18,743 nucleotides of DNA from Euryarchaeota archaeon UBA105 (GCA_002496905.1 DALV01000008.1:21658-40400); one strand, 5' to 3'. Counted from the stretch's first letter, positions 7,616 to 15,849 are shown. Translations and numbers: made by a program. Notes: generated by a model not told the origin, from the letters alone.

Positions 7616-8796
7616 GGCCAAATAGAAGCCATCTGGAGAAATATTGGTCTTTGGACCCTGATGTGACTTTCCTAAACCATGGTTCCTTTGGAGCGACTCC
7701 GAATATGGTATTGGAAGAACAAAATCGCTTGAGATTACATCTAGAATCAGACCCTGTCCGGTTCTTTGAAAGAGAGGCTTTCGAAAATATGAATATCGCA
7801 AGCCGTGAACTCTCAAAATTTCTCAATGCTGAACCCGATGGTATGACCTTTTGTCAAAATGCCACTAGTGGCGTAAATACTGTCCTTAGAAGTTTAATTC
7901 TAAATCAAGGAGACGAAATAATCATTCCAAATCATTCGTATCAAGCATGTTGGAATGCAATCGATTTCGTAGCATCCAGATGGGGCGCTAAGGTTGTAGT
8001 AGTAGACCTGCCATTTAGATGTGATTCAGAAGAAGAAATCATTGAACCCTTGTTAGCTGCAATTTCACCTAAAACAGTTCTAGTAATGATTGACACAGTA
8101 ACAAGCCCCACGGGACTTAGAATGCCATTCGAGAAACTTGTCGATGAATTTCAATCGAGGGGAGTCGATGTTTTGCTTGATGCAGCACACGGACCAGGCA
8201 TAGTACCAATGGATTTGGCTAAGTTAGATGTGGCTTGGGTTACTGGGAACTGTCACAAATGGCTCTGTAGCCCGAAAGGGTCCGCATTCCTACACATTAG
8301 AGAAGACAAGAAAAAGGAAACTAAACCACTCACAATTAGTCATGGACACAGTGCAGATTTATCTCCTCAAGAAAAATTCAGATTCGAATTTGATTGGCAA
8401 GGAACTAGAGACCCAACTGCAATTCTGTGTATTCCTAAATCCATTGAGACTCTCAAATCAATGGTTTCAGGAGGATTTGATGAAATTATTGAACATAATA
8501 ATTCTCTCGCTTTGAAAGCAAGAAATCTTCTTTGCGAGAGTCTAGGAACCGATCCGCCAACTCCAGATTCGATGATATCTGCAATGGCTACAATTGACTT
8601 ACCAGGAACATATTCAGGGGGTGCAGACATTATGGGTGACCCACTTCACAACAAACTACTCGATGAATTTGGCATCCAAGTTCCAGTATTCCCTTGGCCA
8701 CACCATAAAATGAGATATTTCCGAATTTCTGCTTACCTTTACAATGCTATTGAAGAGTATGAATACCTAGCAGAAATATTGCAAAAAAATCTCTAA
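7612..8796 (+). CDS. Class V aminotransferase-fold PLP enzyme (isopenicillin N epimerase-like)
   Basis: Fold-type I PLP enzyme of 394 residues. Seen: FLNHGSFGATP at 20-30, QNATSGVNTVL (82-92) for phosphate and ring contacts, VLLDAAHGPG (187-196) with the PLP-N1 Asp190, and GNCHKWLCSPKG (212-223) with the Schiff-base Lys216. The C-terminal VPVFPW...RISAYLYN pattern is that of the isopenicillin-N-epimerase-like branch, a label covering many untested enzymes (epimerases, C-S lyases of the EgtE type, others). No cysteine sits at the C-terminal loop used by cysteine desulfurases, so sulfur mobilisation for LipA is not supported. It is the last gene of the lip/bkd operon, joined to lipB by an ATGA overlap; a role next to lipoylation or branched-chain amino-acid turnover is only inferred. 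The substrate is unknown. An earlier in-frame ATG at 7591 lies inside lipB and is less likely. Confidence 0.88.
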   Translation: MRPNRSHLEKYWSLDPDVTFLNHGSFGATPNMVLEEQNRLRLHLESDPVRFFEREAFENMNIASRELSKFLNAEPDGMTFCQNATSGVNTVLRSLILNQGDEIIIPNHSYQACWNAIDFVASRWGAKVVVVDLPFRCDSEEEIIEPLLAAISPKTVLVMIDTVTSPTGLRMPFEKLVDEFQSRGVDVLLDAAHGPGIVPMDLAKLDVAWVTGNCHKWLCSPKGSAFLHIREDKKKETKPLTISHGHSADLSPQEKFRFEFDWQGTRDPTAILCIPKSIETLKSMVSGGFDEIIEHNNSLALKARNLLCESLGTDPPTPDSMISAMATIDLPGTYSGGADIMGDPLHNKLLDEFGIQVPVFPWPHHKMRYFRISAYLYNAIEEYEYLAEILQKNL

Positions 8797-8797
8797 A

Positions 8798-8808
8798 TTA
8801 TTATTTTC
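8798..8808 (+). terminator. T-rich tract after the lip/bkd operon
   Basis: The bases TTATTATTTTC follow directly after the last operon stop codon (8794-8796). T-rich tracts without a hairpin are the usual archaeal intrinsic terminators. Short and unsupported by other evidence. Confidence 0.3.
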
Positions 8809-8815
8809 ATAAATA
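8804..8815 (+). promoter_or_regulatory. Candidate TATA element for ubiX
   Basis: TTTTCATAAATA is the most AT-rich site in the 80-bp gap before ubiX. A start about 25 nt downstream would give a leader of roughly 40 nt that still contains the GAGGGTGA ribosome-binding site at 8868-8875. Positional inference only. Confidence 0.33.
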
Positions 8816-8876
8816 CATGAATAGAAGTAGTTGATAATCTACCGACAACGGGCTCGTAGAGACAAATGAGGGTGAA

Positions 8877-9455
8877 ATGATGGGTGAAGCAGTTGTTGCA
8901 ATTACCGGCGCATCGGGGGCACGATATGGTGTTCGACTATTGGAAGCTCTTTCCGCGGCAGGCTGGAAAACCCACCTGATTGTCACTCGCGAAGGAGCAT
9001 TAAATCTAGAATTAGAATGTGGTAAATCTCCAGAAGATCTAGCCAACGATTCAGTTATTTTAGAACAAAACAACAATCTTGCAGCCAAGTCAGCATCGGG
9101 ATCTGCCCGTTTTGATGCATACATCGTTTGCCCCGCAAGTGGAACGACAATTGGAAAAATAGCAAATGGGATTTCAGATAATCTGGCAACCAGAAGTGCA
9201 TTGGTAGCGATGAAAGAGAGGCGAAAACTCATCCTAGTTCCTAGGGAAGCGCCCTATGCAACACCTCATCTTAGAGCAATGGCAAATCTTTCTGAATGGG
9301 GTGTGGTAATTCTTCCTGCAAGCCCAGGATTTTACAATAAACCCCAGACGCTTGAGGACATGGTTGATTTCATCGTGGCTAGAATCCTCGACCAATTGAA
9401 TATCGACCATGAAATTGGAAAACGCTGGACTGGAGATGAAATCGGCTCTCAGTGA
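8877..9455 (+). CDS. ubiX: Flavin prenyltransferase UbiX family
   Basis: Makes prenylated FMN from reduced FMN and dimethylallyl phosphate, the cofactor for UbiD-type decarboxylases; soluble homo-oligomer. In 192 residues: N-terminal AITGASGARYGVRLLEAL (8-25) of the Rossmann-like flavodoxin fold, CPASGTTIGKIANGISDNLATRS (85-107) matching the UbiX CSM/T...IANGxxDNL block, LVPREAPYATPHLRAM (120-135) with the phosphate-binding Arg-Glu pair, and ILPASPGFYNKP (145-156). Length is standard. Two adjacent ATGs (8877, 8880) follow GAGGGTGA and either may be used. No UbiD homologue lies in the window, so the client decarboxylase is elsewhere. It has its own upstream gap (80 bp), so it is probably not part of the lip/bkd operon. 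Confidence in family is high; the exact physiological pathway is unknown. Confidence 0.92.
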   Translation: MMGEAVVAITGASGARYGVRLLEALSAAGWKTHLIVTREGALNLELECGKSPEDLANDSVILEQNNNLAAKSASGSARFDAYIVCPASGTTIGKIANGISDNLATRSALVAMKERRKLILVPREAPYATPHLRAMANLSEWGVVILPASPGFYNKPQTLEDMVDFIVARILDQLNIDHEIGKRWTGDEIGSQ

Positions 9456-9463
9456 ATCGATTC

Positions 9464-9473
9464 AAATTATACT
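9464..9473 (+). promoter_or_regulatory. Candidate TATA element for the M28 peptidase gene
   Basis: AAATTATACT stands out in the 54-bp gap after ubiX. A transcription start about 25 nt downstream would fall near 9495, leaving a short leader before GTG 9510 or ATG 9528. Weak, position-based call. Confidence 0.3.
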
Positions 9474-9527
9474 CCAATACAGGTTGGGTTCAAGAGTGAG
9501 ACATCAGCCGTGAATTTTCGGTATCCT

Positions 9528-11243
9528 ATGACGAACTGGGAGTCACTTACCGTAGCACAACTGAAAGAGGAGTGCAAAAGCCGTGGGCTTTCGGTTGGGG
9601 GAAAGAAGGCTGATTTAGTGGCTAGACTTGAGGAGTACACCATCCCAAATGATGTCCTTGATGCAGAAATAGCCGACGAATTAAGCCCGCCTAATGGACG
9701 AAGTATTGTATGGCGAATGAAACAACTGCCAGTATCGGTTTTGGCTGTAATAGGAATCATGCTAATTGGTACTATGGGAGGAGCATTACTGTATGGTGAT
9801 GATGTAATCGAATGGATTCAGGGAGAACCAGATTACCAATTAATCGAGTTTGACCCAAGTAGTGCTAGAGGATATGCACAGAGTCTGGTAGATCTAGGAC
9901 ACCCAGAATGGGAGGGCAGAATGTCAGGAACTATCGAAGAACATAACACTGCGGATTTTATCAAAGCAAATTTTACTTCGATGGGGATTCCATCAACAAT
10001 TGAGGATTTTGACGTTCCAATGTTTGTTATTGATGATGAACCGGAATTGGGAATCTGTCATGCAGGAGATGTAGGCCAAACCCTCCCTGCCTTTGCTTGT
10101 GGCGCCACTGACGTCAATGCTGATTTCATTAGCTTTGAACACAGAAGTGATTTTGTTTTACAGGGATATTCCGGCTCTTCATTCATTCGATATGTCGATG
10201 ATATAGATGTTGTAGACTTGGGTTCAGGAAGCGAAAGTACGGATTGGACTACTGGAGCGGGGTCTGTTGTTCTGATACATATGACTGCAGAAACCGAATC
10301 CAATACCGCCCTGTTCAAGAGAGCATCAGAAAACGATGTTGAAGGATTAATCCTGATTAATGAAAGACAGAATTGTGATGAATTGGTTTCCGGAGATTGT
10401 ATTCCTTACTTCAAATCGGTCGACATCTCAGCGATTGACAACATACCCATCGACATGGGATTCATAATGGTCAGCCAAAGTGTCGGTCAGACAATAATTG
10501 ACAATGTGATTAATCAGGATGGTAGATTACAATTTATGACCTATGTTGAGAATGCAGGTGAAGCCACTGTCAAAGTTCCTTGTGGAATTATTCAAGGAGA
10601 GTCTGATTCTTTGATTATCATCGGCGCACACCATGATACTGTATACATGGCACAAGGTGCTGTAGACGATTCTTCAGGGACTGCCACTGTTCTAGAAATG
10701 GCTCGCCAATTCGGATTAATTGAAAGTCAAATGGGAACTCCAAAACACACGATATACTTCTGTACTTGGGGAGGGGAAGAAGAAGGATTGTTTGGATCTT
10801 CAGCATGGGTGGATAAACATCGAAACAACCTCTATGATAATCTTCGTCTATACATCAATTTAGACATGAATCACGTCGATGCCGAAAGAAATTCGGGTGT
10901 CACTTTGTTTGGAAACCACAACACAGACGTTAGCCATATCAGAGGTATATCGGAGAAATTCAAACAAGAATATCCAGAACTTGCAGACCGTTACAATATC
11001 CAAGTTCGCAAACTTGATGATACGGACATGCCGTACAACTCGGACCACGCTCCATTCGTATACAATATCGATGAAGATGAGTCGGATGGAAAACAATACG
11101 GCAGGGCTGTGGTTTGCTATGGCTCAGGGTCGATGGAATATCACACATATCTAGACAATATGGACAGATTCAATGAAGAGAGCCTAGCTGTCTCTGGAAT
11201 AATCTACGGATCATTGGTGTACTACCTCGCCTACGGCGATTGA
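9528..11243 (+). CDS. Membrane-anchored M28 family metallopeptidase with N-terminal SAP domain
   Basis: Predicted di-zinc amino- or carboxypeptidase acting outside the cell while anchored in the membrane. Domain order in 571 residues (from ATG 9528): SAP domain at about 7-37 (VAQLKEECKSRGLSVGGKKADL); a basic patch then one transmembrane helix at about 67-90; a protease-associated (PA)-like region at about 160-330 (ALFKRASENDVEGLILIN); and the M28 catalytic domain. The zinc and catalytic set is complete: His368 and Asp370 (IIGAHHDT), bridging Asp380 (AVDDSSG), Glu417/Glu418 (WGGEEEG), Asp446 (INLDM) and His507 (NSDHAPF). The SAP end faces the cytoplasm by the positive-inside rule, separated from the protease by the membrane. 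GTG 9510 would add six residues. Probably a role in peptide scavenging, as in other marine heterotrophic archaea; substrate unknown. Its stop is 3 bp from the stop of the convergent peroxiredoxin gene. Confidence 0.9.
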   Translation: MTNWESLTVAQLKEECKSRGLSVGGKKADLVARLEEYTIPNDVLDAEIADELSPPNGRSIVWRMKQLPVSVLAVIGIMLIGTMGGALLYGDDVIEWIQGEPDYQLIEFDPSSARGYAQSLVDLGHPEWEGRMSGTIEEHNTADFIKANFTSMGIPSTIEDFDVPMFVIDDEPELGICHAGDVGQTLPAFACGATDVNADFISFEHRSDFVLQGYSGSSFIRYVDDIDVVDLGSGSESTDWTTGAGSVVLIHMTAETESNTALFKRASENDVEGLILINERQNCDELVSGDCIPYFKSVDISAIDNIPIDMGFIMVSQSVGQTIIDNVINQDGRLQFMTYVENAGEATVKVPCGIIQGESDSLIIIGAHHDTVYMAQGAVDDSSGTATVLEMARQFGLIESQMGTPKHTIYFCTWGGEEEGLFGSSAWVDKHRNNLYDNLRLYINLDMNHVDAERNSGVTLFGNHNTDVSHIRGISEKFKQEYPELADRYNIQVRKLDDTDMPYNSDHAPFVYNIDEDESDGKQYGRAVVCYGSGSMEYHTYLDNMDRFNEESLAVSGIIYGSLVYYLAYGD

Positions 11244-11246
11244 CTT

Positions 11247-11705
11247 TCAAGATTCTAAGTGCTCAAGAATCGCTTCGTAATCTGGTTCAATGCCTGGATT
11301 TTCCGCGACCCATGCATATGATATCTTTCCGACCTCATCGATAACAAAAACCGACCTTTGGGAAGCAGTGTATTCAGGCATTACAAAAGGAATCTCGACC
11401 CCATAGGCTCGGGTTGCCTGACGATTTGTATCAGATAGTAATGGGAATGTTATTTCATTGGCATCAGCAAAGGCGGCATTAGCAAAAATTCCATCTACAG
11501 AAATTCCGAAAACTTCCGCCTCTGCGGCTTCTAAACGATTCATAGAATCAGAAACTGTACACATTTCTTTTGTGCAGACGCCAGTAAATGCGGCTGGATA
11601 AAACAGTAAAACAACCCGGTTACCAATAGAATCGGAAAGTCTAACCATATTTTTGTCAAATGCCATCAATTCGAAGTCCGGTGCCATGTCGCCTACGGAT
11701 ACCAT
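11247..11705 (-). CDS. Peroxiredoxin, AhpC/TSA family, PrxQ/BCP-like
   Basis: Thiol peroxidase reducing H2O2 and organic hydroperoxides. The 152-residue protein has the thioredoxin-fold core FYPAAFTGVCTKEMC: peroxidatic Cys44, and Cys49 five residues later, the CxxxxC spacing used by atypical two-Cys PrxQ/BCP proteins for an intramolecular disulfide. RSVFVIDEVGKISYAWV is the usual C-terminal strand pair. The ATG at 11705 (MVSVGDMAPDF) is taken as start; an in-frame TTG at 11720 would add five residues but has no clear ribosome-binding site. It lies 40 bp downstream of the argS stop and may be co-transcribed with aRF1-argS. Archaeal homologues also occur in the 1-Cys AhpE-like group, so use of Cys49 as resolving residue is an inference. 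Confidence 0.9.
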   Translation of the reverse strand: MVSVGDMAPDFELMAFDKNMVRLSDSIGNRVVLLFYPAAFTGVCTKEMCTVSDSMNRLEAAEAEVFGISVDGIFANAAFADANEITFPLLSDTNRQATRAYGVEIPFVMPEYTASQRSVFVIDEVGKISYAWVAENPGIEPDYEAILEHLES

Positions 11706-11745
11706 GAGTTGGGGAGGCAATATCGATTTTCAAGGTCGCGGGGCT

Positions 11746-13473
11746 CTACATTCTATGTGGCGAGTCAATTCCAAGTAAATCGAGACCTGTTTGCAAGGTT
11801 CTTGCAGTCAAGTCACAAAGTGCCAATCTGCTTAATTTTGTGGAATGTTCTGCATTTAGAACCGTACAAACTTCATAGAATGAACCGAAAGCTTGTGCGA
11901 TATTGTGTAATTGAGTTGCTAATTTGTGAGGAGAGTGACTTGAACAAGCCGAGTCAAGGGCTTCGGGGAATTTAATCAATGTCCGAGCCAGTGCTATCTC
12001 TCTTTCATGAGTCAAGATAATTTCTGTATCACGAATTGAATTTCTATCAATTTCATCCTTCGAAAATATGCTACAAATTCTTGCATGTGCATATTGAAGA
12101 TATGGAGCGGTGTTTCCATCGAAGGAAAGCATTTTTTCCCATTCAAATGTGTAATTGTTATTTCGGTCGGTAGAAAGATCGGCATATTTTATTGCCCCGA
12201 TTCCTAGCATCTTTGATACCTCTGCTCTTTCATCGTTAGATAGGTTGGGACTTTTCTCAGCAACAATCGCATCCGCTCTCTCCACCGCTTCAATCAATAG
12301 ATCATTCAGATGGACTGCTCCTCCTGTTCTACTAGCCAACTTCTTACCGTCCGTACCCATTACCAAACCAAACGGAACATGGATTGCTTTTACCCCTTCA
12401 TCCATGAATCCAGCATTTCTTGCAACCTCAAAGACCATAGCAAAATGTTGTGCCTGTTCTGCACCTACAACATATAGGAAATCACGACTACCAACATTTT
12501 CGATTCTATCCAAAATACAGGCTAAATCACTAGTGGCATAATTGTAGCCACCGTCTGCTTTTTCGATGATTAATGGGAGTGGCTCCCCTTCACGATTTTT
12601 CCAACCATCTAGATAGACTACTTTCGCGCCATCGCTTTCCTCTAGCAACCCCACTTTCGCAAGTTTTTCGACAACCCTAGGCAATGCTGATTCATACTTC
12701 GATTCGCCTGCAAGATCATTATTGCTAAGCAAAATCCCCATTCTTTGGTAAACTTCGTTAAAGTGAACTAATGAGCGATCCACAAGCATCTGCCATAACT
12801 CGATGGTTTCAGGTTCGCTAGACTGCATTCTAACTACCCTTGCTCGTGAGCGTGAGGCGAAGTCTGAATCAGCGTCAAATTTTGCCCTAGCATCAGAATA
12901 AAACGTACTCAAATCGATATTCTGCACCTCTGAATCAAGACCCAAATCGATTAGGTGTTCGATGAGCATTCCGAAAGGAGTACCCCAATCTCCAATGTGA
13001 TTCTCGGGTACAACTCTGTGCCCCTTGTGGCTTAGCATTCGATTTAGAGCATCACCAATCACTGTTGAACGAAGGTGACCAACATGCATATGCTTCGCTA
13101 CATTTGGTGAAGAATAATCGATGACAATGACTCTAGGTTCCTCAGTTAAAACTCTCAATCTATCGTCGATTAGTGATTCTTGTAATATCTCACACAACCA
13201 ATTGGGGTCTGCTGAAAAATTAAGGAAGCCATTTATCGAACTAACTTGGCATATCCCTTCAGTTGTGGAACCTAGATTTTCTAAAATTTCGTCTGCAATT
13301 GTATTCGGAGCCTTTCTCAGCACTTTGGAAAGTGAATGACAAGGCAATGCGACATCAGCGAATGTTGAATCTGTAGAACCTGCAAGAAGATTATTCCAAT
13401 CAGACTCCTGGACGCCAATTTCTGACATCACCGAACCAAGAAGTGGACGGATTGCGTCTACTAAATCTCGCAT
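11746..13473 (-). CDS. argS: Arginyl-tRNA synthetase
   Basis: Class I aminoacyl-tRNA synthetase charging tRNA-Arg. In 575 residues: N-terminal additional tRNA-binding domain (about 1-110), the active-site SSPNVAKHMHVGHLRS (121-136) containing the HIGH-type HVGH (130-133), ENHIGDWGTPFG (157-168) characteristic of ArgS, MGTDGKKLASRTGG (372-385) in the position of the KMSKS loop, and a C-terminal helical DALR anticodon-binding domain ending SPHRM. Length matches the usual 550-600. The ATG at 13473 is preceded by GAGGT, which overlaps the aRF1 stop codon (9-bp gap), so the two translation genes are tightly coupled. No unusual residues noticed. Confidence 0.96.
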   Translation of the reverse strand: MRDLVDAIRPLLGSVMSEIGVQESDWNNLLAGSTDSTFADVALPCHSLSKVLRKAPNTIADEILENLGSTTEGICQVSSINGFLNFSADPNWLCEILQESLIDDRLRVLTEEPRVIVIDYSSPNVAKHMHVGHLRSTVIGDALNRMLSHKGHRVVPENHIGDWGTPFGMLIEHLIDLGLDSEVQNIDLSTFYSDARAKFDADSDFASRSRARVVRMQSSEPETIELWQMLVDRSLVHFNEVYQRMGILLSNNDLAGESKYESALPRVVEKLAKVGLLEESDGAKVVYLDGWKNREGEPLPLIIEKADGGYNYATSDLACILDRIENVGSRDFLYVVGAEQAQHFAMVFEVARNAGFMDEGVKAIHVPFGLVMGTDGKKLASRTGGAVHLNDLLIEAVERADAIVAEKSPNLSNDERAEVSKMLGIGAIKYADLSTDRNNNYTFEWEKMLSFDGNTAPYLQYAHARICSIFSKDEIDRNSIRDTEIILTHEREIALARTLIKFPEALDSACSSHSPHKLATQLHNIAQAFGSFYEVCTVLNAEHSTKLSRLALCDLTARTLQTGLDLLGIDSPHRM

Positions 13474-13482
13474 ATTCTTACC

Positions 13483-14730
13483 TCAAGTAAGGGAGTACCT
13501 CAACAATGCAGCTATTCCTCCAAATGAGGTTTGTAGGGTTGCGCCTTCCTCTGAATCCATAGAAATCAGGCTAACCTTAGCAGAGGTATGTCCGGCTAAT
13601 TCGGTCAATTCGTCGATTATATCTCTAGTTCTATCTGGATCTTCGCGTACGTCTTCCGAGCCGCACTTTGGGCAATCTGGTATTTCTGAGCGACTATTTT
13701 GAGTAGCCTCCCATTCATGTGAACATGGCTTACAATACCAACCAACACGTCTCTTCCTTAGACCTTCAGACAATAATAGAGTGTCGACTGCACCTTGATC
13801 TAATGCTGACCGAATCATCATCTCACCATAAGTTGCTTTGGGATGTGCCTGCATGACTTCTCGAAGGAAATTATCCACTAACTCACGTTCAGCATCCAAT
13901 TCGATTTGATCCATCATATTGCCAGCACGCTGAACTAATTCCCGCAAGCCACTTTCGTTGGAATACCCCACGTCAAAGAATGGTTCGCGGATCAACTTCT
14001 TTACTTCGTGATGGAAGTAGTCGTTCTTGACAACGAAATCCTTAGTCTGCCCAGGCCCTCCGATTATGATTCCTTTAATATCGGTTAAATTCGGAAGCCA
14101 ATAATTGCAGGCGTGTTCTGTTGCCCGCTTGAAGAACTTATGAGCTGCTTCCTCGATTAGCCGCTCAAACCGCTGGGCTGATTGACCTCCTTGGCGGTGT
14201 TTCCCCATTATGTTAGATTGCAATTCTTCTTGACAGTGGATTCTTTTTCCACTTGCAATTCCATAGGCGGCCTCTCCTCTATCGACTACAAAGAGACCGT
14301 AAGAGGTCCTATCAATGAGCATATCTTCTAATTGGGTTAATTCAAAAGTCGAATCGCACCGATAACGGAAAGAAGTGAATATTTCTGGTGGATCGTCAAT
14401 TACTACAGTAACCAATCGTGATTTATTATTCCCAACAATAACATGACCGACGAAAATAGCAATTCCGTACTCTCCGGCATTCTTGTATCGATTCAATACT
14501 GAAATGGCCGATTCAATAGCATCCCCTACATGTTTTCTAGTTAATTTAGACTTAATATTCGCGGCCTGGGCGCCTTCTTGGCCAAGTTGTCCACGAACGT
14601 CACTAATTAGACGGTCAGGGGGAATGATTACCGTAACCAATTCCGTGCCCATACCTCTCATGTCCTGTAGCTCTTCTAGCGTCTTCTTGGTTCGCAGTCT
14701 GCGCTGCTGCATCTCCAAGTCATCTGCCAT
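13483..14730 (-). CDS. prf1: Archaeal peptide chain release factor aRF1
   Basis: Class I release factor of the eRF1 family: recognises all three stop codons in the ribosomal A site and triggers peptide release. In 415 residues, domain 1 has NIKS (58-61) and YRCDSTF (123-129) for stop-codon decoding, and domain 2 has MGKHRQGGQSAQRFERL with Gly181-Gly182-Gln183, the catalytic GGQ loop. Domain 3 carries a four-cysteine zinc site (Cys333, Cys336, Cys353, Cys356), as in many archaeal homologues. Length matches archaeal aRF1. This gene is the strongest evidence that the organism is archaeal. First gene of a minus-strand operon with argS; divergent from pyrH across 100 bp with no obvious TATA box or SD motif. 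Confidence 0.97.
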   Translation of the reverse strand: MADDLEMQQRRLRTKKTLEELQDMRGMGTELVTVIIPPDRLISDVRGQLGQEGAQAANIKSKLTRKHVGDAIESAISVLNRYKNAGEYGIAIFVGHVIVGNNKSRLVTVVIDDPPEIFTSFRYRCDSTFELTQLEDMLIDRTSYGLFVVDRGEAAYGIASGKRIHCQEELQSNIMGKHRQGGQSAQRFERLIEEAAHKFFKRATEHACNYWLPNLTDIKGIIIGGPGQTKDFVVKNDYFHHEVKKLIREPFFDVGYSNESGLRELVQRAGNMMDQIELDAERELVDNFLREVMQAHPKATYGEMMIRSALDQGAVDTLLLSEGLRKRRVGWYCKPCSHEWEATQNSRSEIPDCPKCGSEDVREDPDRTRDIIDELTELAGHTSAKVSLISMDSEEGATLQTSFGGIAALLRYSLT

Positions 14731-14830
14731 GGCTAAGCCTCTTGGCGGAAGGCCGTAGTGAGGGGCATTTCAACCCTCTCGCGCGTATCCAGCGAAGGCA
14801 TTGAAAGGGGCACTCATACCCGAAAGCACG

Positions 14831-15544
14831 ATGGCGACCATAGTACTCGCACTTGGAGGGAGCCTTCTGAGGCCCGAAGTCGAAGAGCGCCATGCTTGGT
14901 TGGAAGAGTTAGTTTCCATCATCCGAGACAGGGTTTTGGTCGACGATAGAATTGGAATTGTCGTTGGTGGAGGAGCCCCTGCTAGAGAAGGAATTACACT
15001 TGCAAGACCCATTATCGACAACGAGGATAGACTAGACCGAATCGGTATTGCTGCAACTCGGCTAAATGCCACCATAGTTAGAGAATCTCTAGCAGATGCT
15101 GGAGTCACGGTATCGGGGGCGATCCCGCGTTCAATAAACGAGGCTACGATGTTATTCGATGAAAGACCAGTAGTAGTAATGGGGGGTACTAAACCCGGCC
15201 ATACTACTGATGCAGTTGCAATTCGGCTAGCAATTGCTAGCGGTGCTGAACGCTGTATTATCGGTACAAATGTCGACAGAGTCTACGACTCTGACCCCCG
15301 CGATAATCCAAATACTAACGGACACGATTCACTGACCCATGAAGAATTGCAAGAAATTGTAGGGCCTGCAGAGCATACCAAAGCTGGACCTTCTGGAGTT
15401 GTTGATCCAATGGGGGTTGCAGACGCCACTAAAGCAAATTTGACCCTCTGCATATTGGATGGTAGGGATCACTCTAGAATTAAATCTGCAATAGAAGGAG
15501 AATCATTCCACGGAACGATTGTAGAAAGCGAAGAAGAGGAGTGA
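14831..15544 (+). CDS. pyrH: Archaeal-type uridylate kinase (UMP kinase) PyrH
   Basis: Phosphorylates UMP to UDP in pyrimidine synthesis; amino-acid kinase fold. In 237 residues: LALGGSLLRPE (6-16) for phosphate binding, GIVVGGGAPAREG (42-54), PVVVMGGTKPGHTTDAVAIRLA with the PGHTTDAVA block characteristic of archaeal PyrH, IIGTNVDRVYDSDPRDNP, and SGVVDPMGVADATKANL near the C-terminus. The ATG at 14831 gives the expected N-terminus (MATIVLALGG). An upstream in-frame TTG at 14801 would add ten residues that do not fit the family. The only clear Shine-Dalgarno nearby is that of the following gene, which starts 6 bp after the pyrH stop. Isopentenyl phosphate kinase was considered and set aside (see rejected items). 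Confidence 0.93.
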   Translation: MATIVLALGGSLLRPEVEERHAWLEELVSIIRDRVLVDDRIGIVVGGGAPAREGITLARPIIDNEDRLDRIGIAATRLNATIVRESLADAGVTVSGAIPRSINEATMLFDERPVVVMGGTKPGHTTDAVAIRLAIASGAERCIIGTNVDRVYDSDPRDNPNTNGHDSLTHEELQEIVGPAEHTKAGPSGVVDPMGVADATKANLTLCILDGRDHSRIKSAIEGESFHGTIVESEEEE

Positions 15545-15549
15545 TTCCA

Positions 15550-15849
15550 ATGGGTAGGAAGGAAAGAATCGCTAGAGCCGCGACTCAAACTGCGTCACAA
15601 GCAAGGGAAACAGCTGCGCGTGAGAGGGGAAGAAGCAAGCGAACAACGAGTGCTTCTGGAGCTTCTGCTCACAGGCACTGCTCGGTCTGTTGGGCGCCAA
15701 TTCCACTTAAGGCAGAACCGCCGGTGTGTAATGATGCAGAATGTGAATCAACATACGACAAAAGAGAATCATCTCGTAAACGTCTAACTTTGATGTTGTA
15801 CTTATTCCCTGCAATTGCAATTCTACTAGCAATTATGACGGCAATTTAA
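15550..15849 (+). CDS. Small zinc-ribbon protein with C-terminal membrane helix (DUF2116-like)
   Basis: A 99-residue protein with three parts: a basic, Arg/Lys/Ala-rich N-terminus (1-40); a treble-clef or zinc-ribbon knuckle HRHCSVCWAPIP...VCNDAECESTY with Cys44, Cys47, Cys60 and Cys65; and a hydrophobic tail (about 80-98) that would anchor it in the membrane with the zinc domain in the cytoplasm. The arrangement matches DUF2116-type archaeal proteins, whose role is not known. ATG 15550 is chosen because GAGGAG (15536-15541) lies 8 nt upstream, inside the end of pyrH; a GTG at 15541 overlapping the pyrH stop is less likely. It is 5 bp from pyrH and probably translated from the same transcript. 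Confidence 0.85.
   Translation: MGRKERIARAATQTASQARETAARERGRSKRTTSASGASAHRHCSVCWAPIPLKAEPPVCNDAECESTYDKRESSRKRLTLMLYLFPAIAILLAIMTAI

Noticed and set aside
7612..8796. Cysteine desulfurase supplying sulfur to LipA.
   Set aside because: The PLP lysine is present, but the C-terminal loop that should carry the persulfide cysteine reads VPVFPWP without any Cys, so SufS/IscS function is not supported.
11251..11271. Inverted repeat GATTCT/AGAATC just past the peptidase stop codon as a terminator.
   Set aside because: It lies inside the peroxiredoxin coding end, has only 6 bp and no T-rich tail on either side; too weak to annotate.
14760..14778. Inverted repeat GAGGG/CCCTC between aRF1 and pyrH as an operator or riboswitch.
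   Set aside because: Only a 5-bp stem with a 9-nt loop, which is expected by chance, and there is no further structure around it.
14831..15544. Isopentenyl phosphate kinase, another archaeal amino-acid-kinase family member.
   Set aside because: The PGHTTDAVA block and the SGVVDPMGVADATKAN stretch fit archaeal UMP kinase better.
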